Source: Marasmius tenuissimus
Lineage: Eukaryota; Basidiomycota; Agaricomycetes; Agaricales; Marasmiaceae
DNA: 64,000 nucleotides
Assembly: GCA_029532415.1 (NCBI GenBank)
Contig: JAQOTA010000054.1
Location: forward strand, 620,001-684,000
Direction of reading: 5' to 3'
In this document: one piece after another, positions 22,895-34,701 of the stretch
Position numbering within the stretch: position 1 is the first letter of the stretch
Layout: the number at the start of each line of letters is the position of its first letter
The notes under the pieces: model-generated
What the model saw: the letters and a program-made list of their open reading frames with translations, nothing else
What the model was told of the DNA's origin: nothing
Databases searched by the model: none
Position numbers and translations under genes: made by a program

Positions 22895-24351
22895 TCACCG
22901 TTCCGTCTGATTGGGCAGTGGGTCCAACTCCCTCAAGTCGTAGGGTATGGGGATATCTGTATCGTTCGCGTTACTCGCGAATTGTGGGTCCTCTGTAAGA
23001 GTCTGACCATCTCCGCTGAAGCTCCCGGGTGATCGTGTGAGGTGATTGATGTTGAGGAGGATTCGGTAACCCTGGCAATAGATGGATTTGAACGGTTATG
23101 AAGGGGAAAGAGAAAGAGAGGGGGGAGGATACGCACACAAACGGAATAGACGGTGAGTAACCATGCGTAAAGTACTCCTGCATACGCATGATTCTTGGGG
23201 CCGTACAGGGAAACCTCCGCGACGAGTTCAACTGATTGATTGTGCGAGGGGTGGGGGAGGGGGATCAATGACGACGAAGGAAAACACGGGAAGGGTAGCG
23301 TAAATCAATGTCAATTTTCCGAGAAGAAGTAAAGTTTAGACTAGTCTGGCACTTACTGAATAACAAAAAGAACGCCCATGTACCGTCCCTCATCAGTAGT
23401 TTGACGACGGGGATGTCTCTCCAGCCTTCTCTGATACCCGCAAGGAATTTGTAGAGGGTCAAGCCGAAAAGAAGGGTTTGGAAGATGACGGCGCCTCCGG
23501 CGTAGACGATGAGAGATTCAGGAACGAAGATGACTGTACATTTCTCGTCGTAGTGGATGCCGGGCAATGCTAGAGCTAGGCCGGCGGACATCATGGCGAT
23601 CTCGAGAACATAGGCGACGGAGACGAGATAGCGTATCCGAGGGCTGTGATAATAGAGTGCGTAGACTGTGAACAGGAGGCTGGGATGAGGAAGGAATCAT
23701 GGAAACCAAAGTGGAGGGACGCACTGCGAGCGAGGAGAATGTAATCGCAGGACATGATGATACAGACGGATGCAACTCCTTGATACACCTGCCAAATAAA
23801 ACAGTCGTGGTCTGTGAAGTGAAAATAAGGCGAGAGCTCTGTGCCGACAAAGAGTAGAGGACTGCTCGCAGGAGAGTCGATTAGCCAAGGGAACTACGGC
23901 TCGTAAAAGGCAGAGACCACGAACATCTGGACGAGGAGAGGAATGTAGCGGACAAAGAAAAAGTTTAACTTCATGAAGGTCCACTTGCGCCTGTGAGGTG
24001 AACCATTAGCATCTTTCCGTCGTCGACATGATTACCAGAATGCGTACGGCCAGAAAAGCTCAACCTGAAGGCCTATCAGAATGAAGTCTTGCATTTAGCG
24101 TTCAGAATCCAGGCGCACCTCGACGTCAAATGTCAGGCATATATCGTACAACAAAAATGCCAACGAAGCAACTTGCACGAAAAGATAAGCAATGTCATTA
24201 TAACATCGAAGAGCCTTGAAAGACCCCATTGCGCACCTGAGCTACGATTGACTGCTTGGGCTCCCGCCGCTGTCTGTATCACATCCGGCAACGGTAATTC
24301 TTCCGGTGAAGTACGACAGACAAGTTGGACCAGAGACGATACGCTAGACAT
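22895..24351 (-). CDS. DUF6533-type multi-span membrane protein
   Basis: It starts at 24351 (MSSVSSLVQLV) and stops at 22895-22897, with about six introns and roughly 350 residues. The DUF6533 region is clear once spliced: 'FLLYDICLTFDVEV' then 'FWPYAFWRRKWTFMKLNFFF' and 'RYIPLLVQMF'. Further membrane spans follow: 'QGVASVCIIMSCDYILL', 'LLFTVYALYYHS', 'YVLEIAMMSAGLALALPG' and 'IVYAGGAVIFQTLLFGLTLY'. The C-terminus ends in a hydrophilic, Asp/Asn-rich tail. This family is very expanded in agaricomycetes and its function is unknown; a GPCR-like or other seven-span topology is often proposed. The gene sits between two inverted copies of the TIR element. The exact exon borders of the first spans are approximate. 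Confidence 0.82.
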
Positions 24352-24522
24352 TCCACCTGGATGCTAATAGGATCATCTGTAGAGCTCGAAACCTCCCAGT
24401 TCGCAGTCAGCCTAGCTATCAGCTTACTTGGAGAAGGGCAAATAACGCACCTCTGGAATTTCTCAGAGCGAGAAAAAGAGAGAACGGCTCGCCCAGGATG
24501 ACAAGGCAGGGAAAGATGTGAG

Positions 24523-24833
24523 TTTTACAGCCGTTTGCATATCCCTAGAATGACTCCACACAGGTTGATCCGAGGTTGATCTGTTTATGGCCAAACAATT
24601 GCACATGGCCAGAACTTCAGTTCTTGAGTGAAATCCAAGTCACCTTCATCCTTTTTTTGCTCAGTGAAGCTCTCAGAACAAAATGGAGCAATGATCCTGG
24701 TCAAGGGCGTGGTTCCTTGTCAGATTGAGAGTGCTTGACCAGTATGAGCCGCGGGTCGTGACGCGTCATCCAATTGAGTCTGCTCACGTGGAGTTGTTTG
24801 GAAGTAAACAGATCAAGGATCAATCAAGCCCAA
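24523..24833. mobile_element. Short non-autonomous TIR element (MITE-like), copy 2, inverted
   Basis: This is the reverse-orientation counterpart of copy 1. It opens TTTTACAGCCGTTTGCATAT, continues through 'GATCTGTTTATGGCCAAACA' and 'GTCAAG', and includes 'CGCGTCATCCAATTGAGTC' before ending near GTAAACAGATCAAGGATC. It is diverged at many positions and its distal end has lost part of the repeat. With copy 1 it brackets the DUF6533 gene. Confidence 0.6.
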
Positions 24834-26756
24834 CGAGAAGTCCGTTGGCGCTGACGGATGCCATCTGACCGAGCAGTGAAAATCCGATGATTTCTGACGT
24901 GACGCTGACCTTTTCCGATGTCCCGTCTCCTCTAGCCCATCACTTTCGTAGTGAATTCGTATCTTGATCCTTGATTTACTTTGTGTCTTGACCCGAAGTC
25001 CGAAGTACAACTCGATCGGGTCAGATGGGCCCGTGCGCGCGATCCCAAATAAGCCCTTTGCCCAGGCTGCCCTCTGTCGCTCCTTCGTCTCGTACCATCA
25101 CGATCCCCCATTCCTCTCCTCTCTTCCCTGCATATTCGATCCATAGCAACGTTCTCAAGTCCGTCAAAGTATTGCAATATCCCTCTGGGTGGTGAGATCA
25201 TAGTAGGCACCCGTAGGCGGGAAATTAGGATGGTTCAAACATTTGGTCAGTCTTTTTGTACTAAATATACAAGGAGATCTCTTACAAGATGTGTTCTACT
25301 TCTCTTTAGTTCTAAGATTCAGGTATCGAGGTAAGTTTCACACACAATGACCATTGCAGGCCGAGGCACATAGTTGCACATAACAGAAAGCGGGCGAAGA
25401 TGTAGCTGGGCAACAGCACGGTATGCCGGAATTTTGTAAGGATGTCCTATTATTCTCTGCTCAGCTCTCTCATATGACATACAACTCGTGCAGAATCCAC
25501 CACCCCAATCTCTATGTACGTCATGCATTTACACCATAATCTCTGGTTCTAATCAGTTCTTTCCTAGGTCTCGCAGACGCTGCATCCCCCACGATTTGGT
25601 TTTTGGTTTTAGGAGGGACGACTGGGACGGATAAGGTGGGTGGTGAATCGAGTTGGCGGCAGGGTAGGGACCAGAGGAGAGAGGGAGCAGTGGAATATGG
25701 GCCCGTGGGGTATACACCAGGACGCCTGTTCAGTAGCACCGTGATCAGTGACAATCAGAATTAATGGTGAATTGCGATACCATCCGACGAGGCCCGATGA
25801 AATCCAGTGAAAGGAACCCACTAATCTGTCCACCAGCATGCGTCAGATAGCACCAATATAACGGAACGCATCCGCCTTCTTCCGATGTATCCTGGCGTTC
25901 TTTTGGCGGGGCGACCTTGACTCGGTTTTCACCAGTCCACGCCAGATAACACCAACATATTCTTCATTGGGAATCAAGGATCAAGTATGTGGGGTCGTGC
26001 GAGATTATTCTGGGGATAAGCAAACGGCTGTAAACCCTTGAAGGAGGTGGCGAGTGGTCACAAAGCGTATTTTCGAAGGCGTCGAAACCATATATCACTA
26101 TACTTCAACTTGTTCAAGATAGTTGGGAAGCTTGGAGACTCGAGAGTGCACTGCCGGGAAACCCGGGTCGCGCGAAGTTTCGCCATTTGCCGGATGATGA
26201 GCCCGGAACTCTCCCTCTTACCACCATATCTATTCGATATCCTTGCTCTGCGTCGGCTTTTCAAAACAATCATAGATCATGAAATGCTAACCTCCTGTTA
26301 TCTTACTTTATATCATTTCTTCTAACCCAAGTGACTTGCTGTTTGGCACTTTGGCGGACACAACAATGTCGCGCTCTTGAACGCCTATAATCACTCACTC
26401 GTATTTCTCATTATCCCCGCTGGTAGCATCAAGCCTTCTTGGATATTCGGTCTCGAATAGCAACATGCTGCTTGATTTTGGTACTCAAGAGTCAATGCCC
26501 GGTCAAATCTCCATTGTCTTGGAACCACGCGATATGAACAGATATGGAGGGAGGTGTCATATTGTTTTTCTGGTATTCAATCATACACGTTCTCCACATG
26601 AATGGTGGCATGTTTTCAAACTTCTCAGATCGTTTCATTTCTCCAAACGTTTTCTTCCTTTGTCCTTTGTCCCTTTGAATAAAACATACACGTTACCAAG
26701 CACGCGCTGTCGGTCCCGGTCATCAATGATCACAAGGTGAAGGCTCTGACTTTGCG
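24834..26756. other. Gene-poor stretch upstream of copy F
   Basis: I see no supported gene. It contains a remnant of the TIR element (25970-26035) and short unlinked frames. The small words GTCAGATAGCACCAATATAACG (25850) and GCCAGATAACACCAACATA (25942) form a local duplication. Confidence 0.45.
25970..26035 (+). repeat. Solo end of the TIR element (copy 3 remnant)
   Basis: The sequence 'GTGGGGTCGTGCGAGATTAT' followed by 'TCTGGGGATAAGCAAACGGC' matches the right end of copy 1 in the same orientation. The rest of the element is not found next to it. Confidence 0.6.
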
Positions 26757-26766
26757 TATAAAAAGG
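26757..26766 (+). promoter_or_regulatory. TATA box of F-box gene copy F
   Basis: TATAAAAAGG lies 72 bases before the ATG at 26829, a plausible distance for a short 5' UTR. Confidence 0.5.
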
Positions 26767-26828
26767 TCTTGACTCCTCCTTTCCTTCATTCGAACCACAT
26801 CTTTCCTTCCAGCAGCAAAAGAAACATC

Positions 26829-28705
26829 ATGGCTACGTACCTCCGAGTCTCTCAACCACAACTGCCATACGAAGTTCTGTCTCAAGTCTTTCTTCATGCC
26901 AAATCAGACAACACTCTAAATTCTCGCGAAACTCAATGGGCACTAGGAGGGGTCTCCAGGTACGTGAACCGCTTGATTTCAACAAAGACCTTTGGACTCA
27001 TCCGCCGTTCAGGCATTGGCGCCACGTCTCACTTGGTACCGCACGACTGTGGAACACGGTCAAGGTCATTCCAAACCGCTCATATGGACATTGCTCTCCA
27101 AAAGAGTACGAAGCGATGTTGCGAAAGACTATACGAAGATCGGGTGGCAAGATCCTGAACGTATATCTAGACGTGACCTACCTGGATCCACTCGAATCCC
27201 AACAATTTCTCTCTCTTCTGTTCTCCACCTCCGATACCTGGACAACTTTCACCCTCCGTAGCACACAATCCACGCGTCGCGCACAATGGGACCTCGATTG
27301 GAAGACGTCTGGGTTTCCATCATTGCAGGTCATTTCCATTGACGACTTGCGAGCTTTTGCACGTCGGCACTGGCTTCTTTTAGCACTGGAAAACTCTCTA
27401 AAGCTAGAGTCTGTATCGATGTTTCGACACGAATTCCGAACCCCCAAGCCCTCCTCTATACTTCCCAGCCTCCCCTATTGTCGCTTGACGCTCCTCGAAG
27501 TCGACCCTCCCCAGGAGATATGGTGTCTCCAAGCAATGGAAAGATGCAAAAGTCTTTCCACTCTTGTGGTCCGAAGAGACGTTCTCCTCGGGCCTGATAC
27601 CGAGCTTACTTCCAGGCCCATCTCCCTCCCAACCGTACGACGTCTCCAGCTCTCGCTCGAGAGGAACGACAAGTTCAGATCTCAGTCATCTCGCATGATA
27701 CTCGACCTATTGTCCCTCCCCTCGCTCACAGAAGTATCAATTTCAGAAGGGGAGAAATCCATCGGTTCCAGCCTCATCGACGCAACCATCCGGCTCATCG
27801 AACGATCCCATTGCTCCAACTCTCTCCAGTCAATCTCAATCCACGATATCACCCTCAGAGACTACACCATCGAGCGTCTCCTCTCAAAAACACCAAATAT
27901 CACCACGTTATCCTTACACGGATTCCTCTTCCCAAGGCTATTCACCTCAATCGCCAGCTCCGGATCTGGAGTCGTCCCCAACCTCCAACACCTCACCGTC
28001 TCTCACCCGGATAAACCTCACGGTGCTTTCCCTTCCTCATCTACCATCGAATCAATCACGGAAATGATAGGAGCTCGACAACACACGCTACAGTCCCTCC
28101 ATCTGAATGTCTACGCCAACTCGGTAGATCAAGGTCCCCTCGAGAAGCTCAAACGCAAGGCTCAGTTTTACCGGTTATCAGCAGCGTACCCCGGTGGCGC
28201 TCAGACGAGACTGCATTTCTCGGTGGACTACCGTGATATGGAAAGTTCAGACTCGTATCCGTACTCGGACTTGGAGCGGCGATACCGGTTTGGTCGTCCG
28301 TCCGAGGTGTACACACGGGTTAAGCCTTTGGTCAAGGTGATACAGGCGATTGTTCGACATCGGGATTTGTACGCGTCGGAGAATGTGGCTGAGGTGAGCG
28401 TGTCGCTGGTATCTGTATGAGTCCTCGTGCCATGTTCTGACTGTCTCGTTATTTATGGACAGAACTTACCTCTCCTTGACGATATTGTGACGGTTGTTGA
28501 AGGGTTTGACGTTGATTATTCTGAATGTGCAAAGGTCAGTAATGTTCGGTCTTGGTAGCTCACGACTCCAAGCGGCGGTGCTGATTTTTCATTCTGTTTA
28601 TAGGACTTACGATCCTTGCAACACAATGTTAATTGGGGCGCGTATCCATGGAATGTAGCGCCTCACCTCCAGGGAAGATTGGCGTCTTTGCTTAATTGGT
28701 TGTAG
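26829..28705 (+). CDS. F-box/LRR-like protein (copy F)
   Basis: Exons 26829-26959, 27013-28393, 28463-28534, 28604-28705 give 561 residues with all phases consistent. The F-box reads 'LPYEVLSQVFLHAKSDNT', then, across a phase-2 intron, 'GVSRHWRHVSLGTARLWNTV'. A Leu-rich body follows with LRR-like segments ('VPNLQHLTVSHP'). The two small terminal exons end 'VNWGAYPWNVAPHLQGRL'. It is paralogous to copy E over the full length, including the last two exons. The likely role is an SCF adaptor. No header and no acidic tail. Confidence 0.85.
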
Positions 28706-28863
28706 GCGTCACAGACTCATAAATGAAGACTGAGTATGTACATGTATACAAAGTTGGGATATCTGTTCGTATTGTAAGGAAAATACCTTTAGGCTAATTC
28801 GAGCAGTCAGAAGGAGCAAGAAAGGATAGAGGTCCAGTCATATATTAGTAGGAAATGAATTGA

Positions 28864-31107
28864 TCAAAAAAAGACTTGAGGAAAGTACGCCCCTGGGCCT
28901 CTGAAAGCCGATTGACCAGAATCAGGCTCGCGAGAAGAGTCAGACTCGTAGTCCTCTGCAGAATCCGTCGACGAAACGTCCTCCCACTGGTAATCTGAAT
29001 CGTCCCCGTCGGATTCATCCGCATCCGCACCTCGAAAGATCTTTGAGATTGGAGATGCCGAGCGAGAGGATTCATCCGAACTTCCTGCAGCGTTTGATAG
29101 CTCGAGATTATTCCAATCCCATCGGCTGTCAACATAAGCGAGGTCGTTCTTGTAGACGATTCGTCCGTCGCGGGTCATCCCAACGTCAATTAGTCCTGGG
29201 TATCGAACACCACCGTCCATGTCTCCCGGCGGGATGACAGTCGGGAGATCGACAAAAGCTCTGGTACTGTGGAGAAGCGCTCCATCAAACAACCGTGGGG
29301 GGCGTTTCAATGCAGGGAAATTCTTGGTCGTGATATTGATATCGACTTCCTCGAGGTAGTCAATGAAATCGCCAGTGAGGGAGCACCATACGTCAATGTA
29401 TTCCAAAGTTCGGTGGGTCAAGGTGCCGCACTCATTGAAGATCAGGCAAAGCGGGTAGTCGTCAATGACGAGGTGTCGCAGTCGTGGAGTGTCCTGAAGG
29501 ACTTCTGCTAATCCAGTGTCGTTCACGCTGGCTTTGAATCCAACAAGGCAGAGATAGACCAGACGCTCCTTGTGAGTGTTTATAAGGTCTTTGCAGAGAT
29601 GTTTCATAGGGGCAATGTAGTGATTGTGGTTCCATCGACTGACTGAGATGGTCAGGTGTTCAAGCTGTGGCATTACAAAAGTCGAAGCAACCTGTCTCAT
29701 CAACGGGGCGGTGTTCGAATACGACCAATCCTCGGCGGTGTGATCCTGATACAAGTTGCACCGAAAGCATTTCAGGTTGGGTAGCTCCGCGGTTCTGAAT
29801 GCGAAGAGGTAGGAGGATGAGGAAAGTGAGATTTCGAGGACTTCGAGGACGATTAATGCGCTTGTGGCGTGACCGGAAAGTAAGTGGACCGCTTCCTGGC
29901 CCAAGCGAAGCTCTCGCAACGACGATGGGTAGGGAAAGAGAGAGTTGGGAATGACCGATGTACAGCCCTCGTCGCAGAGATTCCCCTCGAAAAAGAAGTG
30001 GAGCGGATGGGGGTCTTTGTCGACTGCAGTGGGGAAATAGGAAAGGTTGGAGATGTTTGGGCAAAGAAAACAAATGTAGTGAATGAGATTGTAAAGGGCA
30101 ATGGACGTCCCGGTTTCCAGAAAGACGCAGTCTTTATCCTCCCCTAGGTCTGGTGTGAGAATTTCGATGACAAGGTTCTTCACTAGACCGCGGCGATCTT
30201 TGTTGGATCTTTCCAAGCATTCGAGGAACTTTGATAGTTGCCAGAGACTCCAAAGGTATACTTCTTGATATATGATATCCATGGCGGTGTGGTACCATCC
30301 CTTACAGACCAATGAAAGAGAGTTCTGCTTCATGAGCGCCTGCCTGTATCTCATAGGCGCGACAACAAACTTTCGAGTCATGAACACAGGTGGAATGACT
30401 GTGTATCGGAAAATGTCTCGGAGAACTTCTGGAGGTAGATGATGATGTTCGATACCCGAAACCATGGGGGTGCTGGTGCTTTCCTCGGTGGAGTCACTAA
30501 ACTAGATAATAGAGCGGCAGTGTCAGCAATGGGAATGTAACTTCGAGAGAATAGAAGTATCTCACAGCGGAAATTGATTTGCTATCATCCAAGTCTGTCG
30601 GTTGCTCCCCAAGAGTTGATAATGCGCGAAGGCCTTGAAACAAGCTTCAGATTCCACGTCTTTTCAGCGAGATTTACAGATAAGAAACCTGCCTTCCAGA
30701 ATCACATCAATCAAATCACTCCTCGGACTCATGAGTAGAATCTCTTCTGCCTTCGTGTGTACGGGCCATTTGCGACAACTTGTCTCCAGATTCTCTGGAT
30801 CGCTCACGTCACCCATAGCCATCGCATTTGATCCATCTTGGAGGGGTTTATTTGGCTGAGAAAAATAAGAACGGAGAATTCATAGGAGGAGAAGAATAAG
30901 TACCAAATAAGCACGGAAGTGCTGTGGGTTCGACGCGTCCAAAAGTCCACCATCTCCTTCGACATGTTCAATCTTGGAGAGTACATCAAGAAGAGTATCA
31001 TCCCGATTCACATTCCGGGCAGTGTATACTTCTTTCTCTTGGAGTGAGTATATTTTGAGAGTGAGAGGGAAACTGAGGAGTGGCTGGTTGGACATCGAGG
31101 AAGGCAC
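28864..31107 (-). CDS. CRN-like header + F-box + LRR-like protein (copy A)
   Basis: Exons on the minus strand: 31107 (or the conserved MSN start at 31095)-30904, 30855-30693, 30633-30566, 30501-28864. From 31095 this gives 686 residues. The header has 'LTLKIYSLQ', helix 'DDTLLDVLSKIEH', 'HFRAYL' at the first splice, and end 'LIDVILEG'. The linker exon reads 'GLRALSTLGEQPTDLDD', paralogous to copy B. The F-box is 'LPPEVLRDIFRYTV', continuing 'LVCKGWYHTAMDIIYQEV'. LRR-like repeats follow, then the acidic tail 'YQWEDVSSTDSAEDYESDSS'. The exon 2 donor reads GAAG|GCAGGT, so a GC-AG intron is needed to keep phase. It is divergent from the pseudogene at 31270, with only ~160 bases between starts. 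Confidence 0.8.
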
Positions 31108-31111
31108 AATC

Positions 31112-31149
31112 GTGTGGTTGTGGACCGTGGGTGTGTACAGTAAAGCGCT
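31112..31149 (-). promoter_or_regulatory. Upstream element shared with copy B
   Basis: On the minus strand this reads GCGCTTTACTGTACACACCC then ACGGTCCACAACCAC, just before the copy A start. Copy B has AACGCTTTACTTGTGCACGC then CCACAACCAC at 38149-38178, at a similar distance from its ATG. The conservation may be regulatory or may only reflect recent duplication. Confidence 0.45.
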
Positions 31150-31269
31150 AGAGCCGTTTCATTTGGCAATGGCCGCGCTTTGCACGTGGTGCGCCGGAGT
31201 GAGCCCGTACCAGCGGTTATTCTAACTAGCGCCCATACTCCGCGAGCCTTTCTTGACCCCCCTACACTC

Positions 31270-32604
31270 ATGTCCAACGTATCACCTGCCGGTTATCCCA
31301 TCAATCTAAGGGTATTCTGGAGGAAAAAGCGCATCAGTATCATTGCACGAGGAGTTCGCCAAAGATACCCTTTCCGATGTCCTCTCAAAGCTGGAACTAG
31401 GAGACTGCACCAGTCAGAATCCTACCTTCACAGCCAATGATCTTCGCCCCTTTCGCGCATTTTTGGTACGTCATCTGCTCTTTAGACTTCATTGCATTGC
31501 TAACTGGCTTTGGATAGCCAAATAAAATCATCTCGGACGCGGCAAATGAGGAGATTGCAGGTACCGTAGAAGATTTGGGAGATTTGGAAACGAGTTGCCG
31601 TGAATGGCCTCAACTTGCTGAAGTTGGGAAGACGTTCTGTCCACCTCTAGATAACGAGACAATCCATGTCATCCTGAAAGGTACGTTGCCTCAGTCCGGA
31701 CTAGAAAGTGAAATTGAGTTCCTCCAGGCGGCGTGCCCACTGACATGTACAATCCGACTGGGACAAGAACAGGTTTCGAGCCGGATAACGAAGGCCTCAC
31801 AGTTAATGGTGATCCCTGGGCATGTTCAAATAGTCGCATTTGTTCGACTGTTCAGAATGCCGAACCTAAAATTCTTGACAATTTCATGGACCCCCTGGGA
31901 CGGTTATCTAGGCTACGACCAACTAGATTGCTGTTGGAACCTTACGGACATCAACTAACCTACCTCTGTATCGTCGCCGGACTCTGCGGATTCCGTGACA
32001 GGTCAGAGAAACGCAATGGTCTGGCCAGAATTCTCGAGAAGGTACCCAGACTACAACACCTGGTCGTCAGTTCATCCAACGTCAACGACCCTATTCCCGG
32101 TGCGCATCTGATTCTGAAGCATCTCGATGTATGAAGTCCCTGCACTCTTACGGATGGGAGAGACCGTAGGGAGGAACTTCAACGGTTGACCATTGATACC
32201 CACAAGACCAAGTTTCGGTCTCCGAAGACCATTCGGATATTCGATAAAGCCCTGCTTTCCACTGCAGCTTACGTCGACTTGCCGAGTATAATACCCCTAG
32301 GGAAAGTAGAATATCGATACCCGAACGACATTGGTATCGCGAGATGTTACTCCTTGACGATCAGTAGGATTGGGAGAGCTTCGCTTACTTTGATATGGAG
32401 GTTCAGCAGCACCGGCGTCCTGATTTTGTAGTACCGTGGTTCTATCGAGGAGCCGGAGGACAGATGCGGCGAGGAATGGCGGGGTTCGCGAAGGAGGGGG
32501 AGGATGACTATTCGTCAGGCTCAGAGTACCCTCCTGAGTCGTCTACGCATTCTGCAGATGAGTACGAGTATGACTCGGACTTCGGTTCAGACGAATGTAT
32601 GTAG
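31270..32604 (+). pseudogene. Decayed CRN-like header/F-box-LRR gene (copy D)
   Basis: It starts MSNVSPAGYPINLRVFW, clearly a header. A one-base frameshift near 31340 breaks the helix: the second half continues in another frame as 'KDTLSDVLSKLELGD'. The header then ends 'DNETIHVILKG'. Right after it the sequence jumps to the middle of the LRR body ('LKFLTISW', 'RLQHLVVSSSNVND'), so the F-box and first repeats are missing. Further lesions are a TGA at 32132-32134 and a TAG near 32373, each where copy C has Trp in 'DIW' and 'DDRWDWE', plus a short deletion before the second. The tail 'YSSGSEYPPES' and 'DEYEYDSDFGSDE' is still readable. It is closest to copy C. It is shown as broken, and no restored reading is proposed. 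Confidence 0.8.
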
Positions 32605-32807
32605 AGCTGTAACCTTCTTTGTACGTATTGCCTCATTTGATGGCTGGAGGCTGTTTACTCTTTCCGTTGCTTCTCCGTATGTTTGAAATTGGCATCATTG
32701 AAAGGTCACAGGTAAGATTGGATGCAGAATAGAAACGTCGGAACAAGAAAAAGGTCTGCGAGATAGTAACTTCAAGTATAAAAAGGTTCGAACACTGTTT
32801 TCCCCGG

Positions 32808-34412
32808 TCAGAGCCGTGAACCCGAGCTATCCTCATCTGCCCTCCAGAAAACCCTTCCTCGTTGCTCAATCCTAACCCCGCTAACCTCGTGCTGCGCTAG
32901 ACGACGGGCATCACAGTCTTTTGATCCACCGTACTTCTCCGGGGATATGGTAGCAGGAAGGTCCACAAAGGCCTCTGTATCAAGAAGACCCTTCTCGAAG
33001 AACCTAAAGCTCTTCAGGTTCGTACAACGTTCGAAAACAGCATCAATCGTAACTTGAATCCGACCATCGGAATCCCAATCCTTCCGGGCTGCTGTCGAGA
33101 AGTCTTTGACGCCTGCATCGAACCAAATATCGATCGATTTCAGCACCGAGTGCGAGATGGAGGAGAGTTGCACTGATGGACAGTTGCAACCTAAGACGAG
33201 GTGCTGGAGCTTCGGACATGCGCCTACGAGCCTCTCCAAAAAATCGGGTGTTGGGAAATCAGGCAACGTTTGGCTGTGGTGGTACCATTTATCGGGTTCC
33301 TCCAAAAACGCGAGGTATTTCAGCGGCGTGAGCAACTTGAAGGAAGTGATGGATGGGTGACGCTGAAGGTGGAGTGACATCCGCTCGAGCGAGGGCATTT
33401 GGGCAGGCGTACTCCAACGCTCATCGCTGAATATATTCTCCACACAAGCGTTGTTCTGATCCCATACTCGAAGCCATGTCAACGTCGGCCAGACAACATT
33501 TGACCGAGCTCGCACAAAGCTAGATGAGCTTTCGTGTACCCTGATTGACCTATTATCGAGAGTGAACTCCTCCAGAGTGTTGGCGAACCCGTCGAATGTG
33601 CTGACGCGCCATTTCAGGAGAGCGTAAAGGCTAATTTTGAGAGATTTGATCCGGGGATGGTTCAATGGATGGGGGAACAGATAGCGGGGGCTGACGTGTA
33701 GTTGATGGGGCATGTGTTCGTCTGGTACCAACGCAAAACTCAAGAGGTTCGGACAGAGGCCGAGCAGACGTTGTAGAGCATCGACTTTGAGTCTGTAACC
33801 CAAGCCTTCCTCCATCGACCGTTCCTTCCAACCAGCGAGGACAAGGGTTTTCGTCAATCTCCCAAGGGCCACAGACGATGAATCCGAGAAAGTCATCGAA
33901 TCGAGAAATAGACGAGCACGTCTACGATCCGGGAGCAGCACGTCCTCGTAAACCAAGTCCATCCCGGCTCTATACCACGACCTCGAGACAGCGAGAAGGC
34001 GAAATTTGACCAAGAGGATCTTTGCGTCTGCCTTCCGATCACGAGAATAGTTCCAACGAGAGGAGAGAAGTGCTCCCTTGGAAATGTATGCCCGCAATAT
34101 CTCGCGCAGAAGCTCCAGAGGAAGTTTTTCAATGTTCATTGGCTCATTGTCTTTGTCGTCCCCCAGTACCTGGTTATTAGAATGGTCAATACTCATAGAG
34201 ACGGATATAAAAACTCAGGTATTACTCACCAACCGATTTTCTCCGTTCTCGCCCAGTATGAGCATCCTTGAATTCAATTCGCCTGAATTCCAGGACTCTT
34301 CGGTCGAATCGATTAGCACTGACTCTGTCCTGCGATTGGTCACTGTGCTTGAGGGAGGTATCATTGGCGCTGAACTGGATGGGTCCAAAATGGGTGACTC
34401 TGAGTGATTCAT
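32808..34412 (-). CDS. F-box/LRR-like protein (copy G)
   Basis: Exons on the minus strand: 34412-34230 and 34169-32808, giving 514 residues with consistent phase. A shorter model could start at 34196. The N-terminal 60 residues are Ser/Pro/Asn-rich and probably disordered. The F-box is 'LPLELLREILRAY', followed after an insert by 'LAVSRSWYRAGMDLVYEDV'. LRR-like repeats follow, with 'LCPNLLSFALVPDE' and 'CPKLQHLVLGCN'. It belongs to the same broad family as copies A-C and H-I but is the most diverged. It has no header and lacks the long acidic tail, ending 'WRADEDSSGSRL'. It is divergently arranged with copy H. Confidence 0.78.
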
Positions 34413-34701
34413 GTGCCGCAAAAGCTGGTGACGATTAGGATGAGGGTGCTTGTAGGTGTCACTGGCAAAAACACGAACCGTCACACCTGGTCACATCATG
34501 ACTGACAACGCGAGCCAAGCCTCTTTGCACGTGTCTGCGGGACCGGTGACCCTCCTCCTGCGTTGACTGAGACTCTGAACTTCCTGAAACGAGGGCCTGA
34601 CATTTTCGACTCGTCGAAGGACATACAGATGTGAGTTGCTCTATTTCTGGAGTGCATTCGTTCATTATTGGTCCTTATCGTAGCGCAGTGTCAAGGCAGC
34701 C

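Noticed and set aside
34500..34701. Possible upstream exons or header for F-box copy H
   Set aside because: Candidate exons starting near 34498 do not splice into the F-box frame, and no header motif is present.
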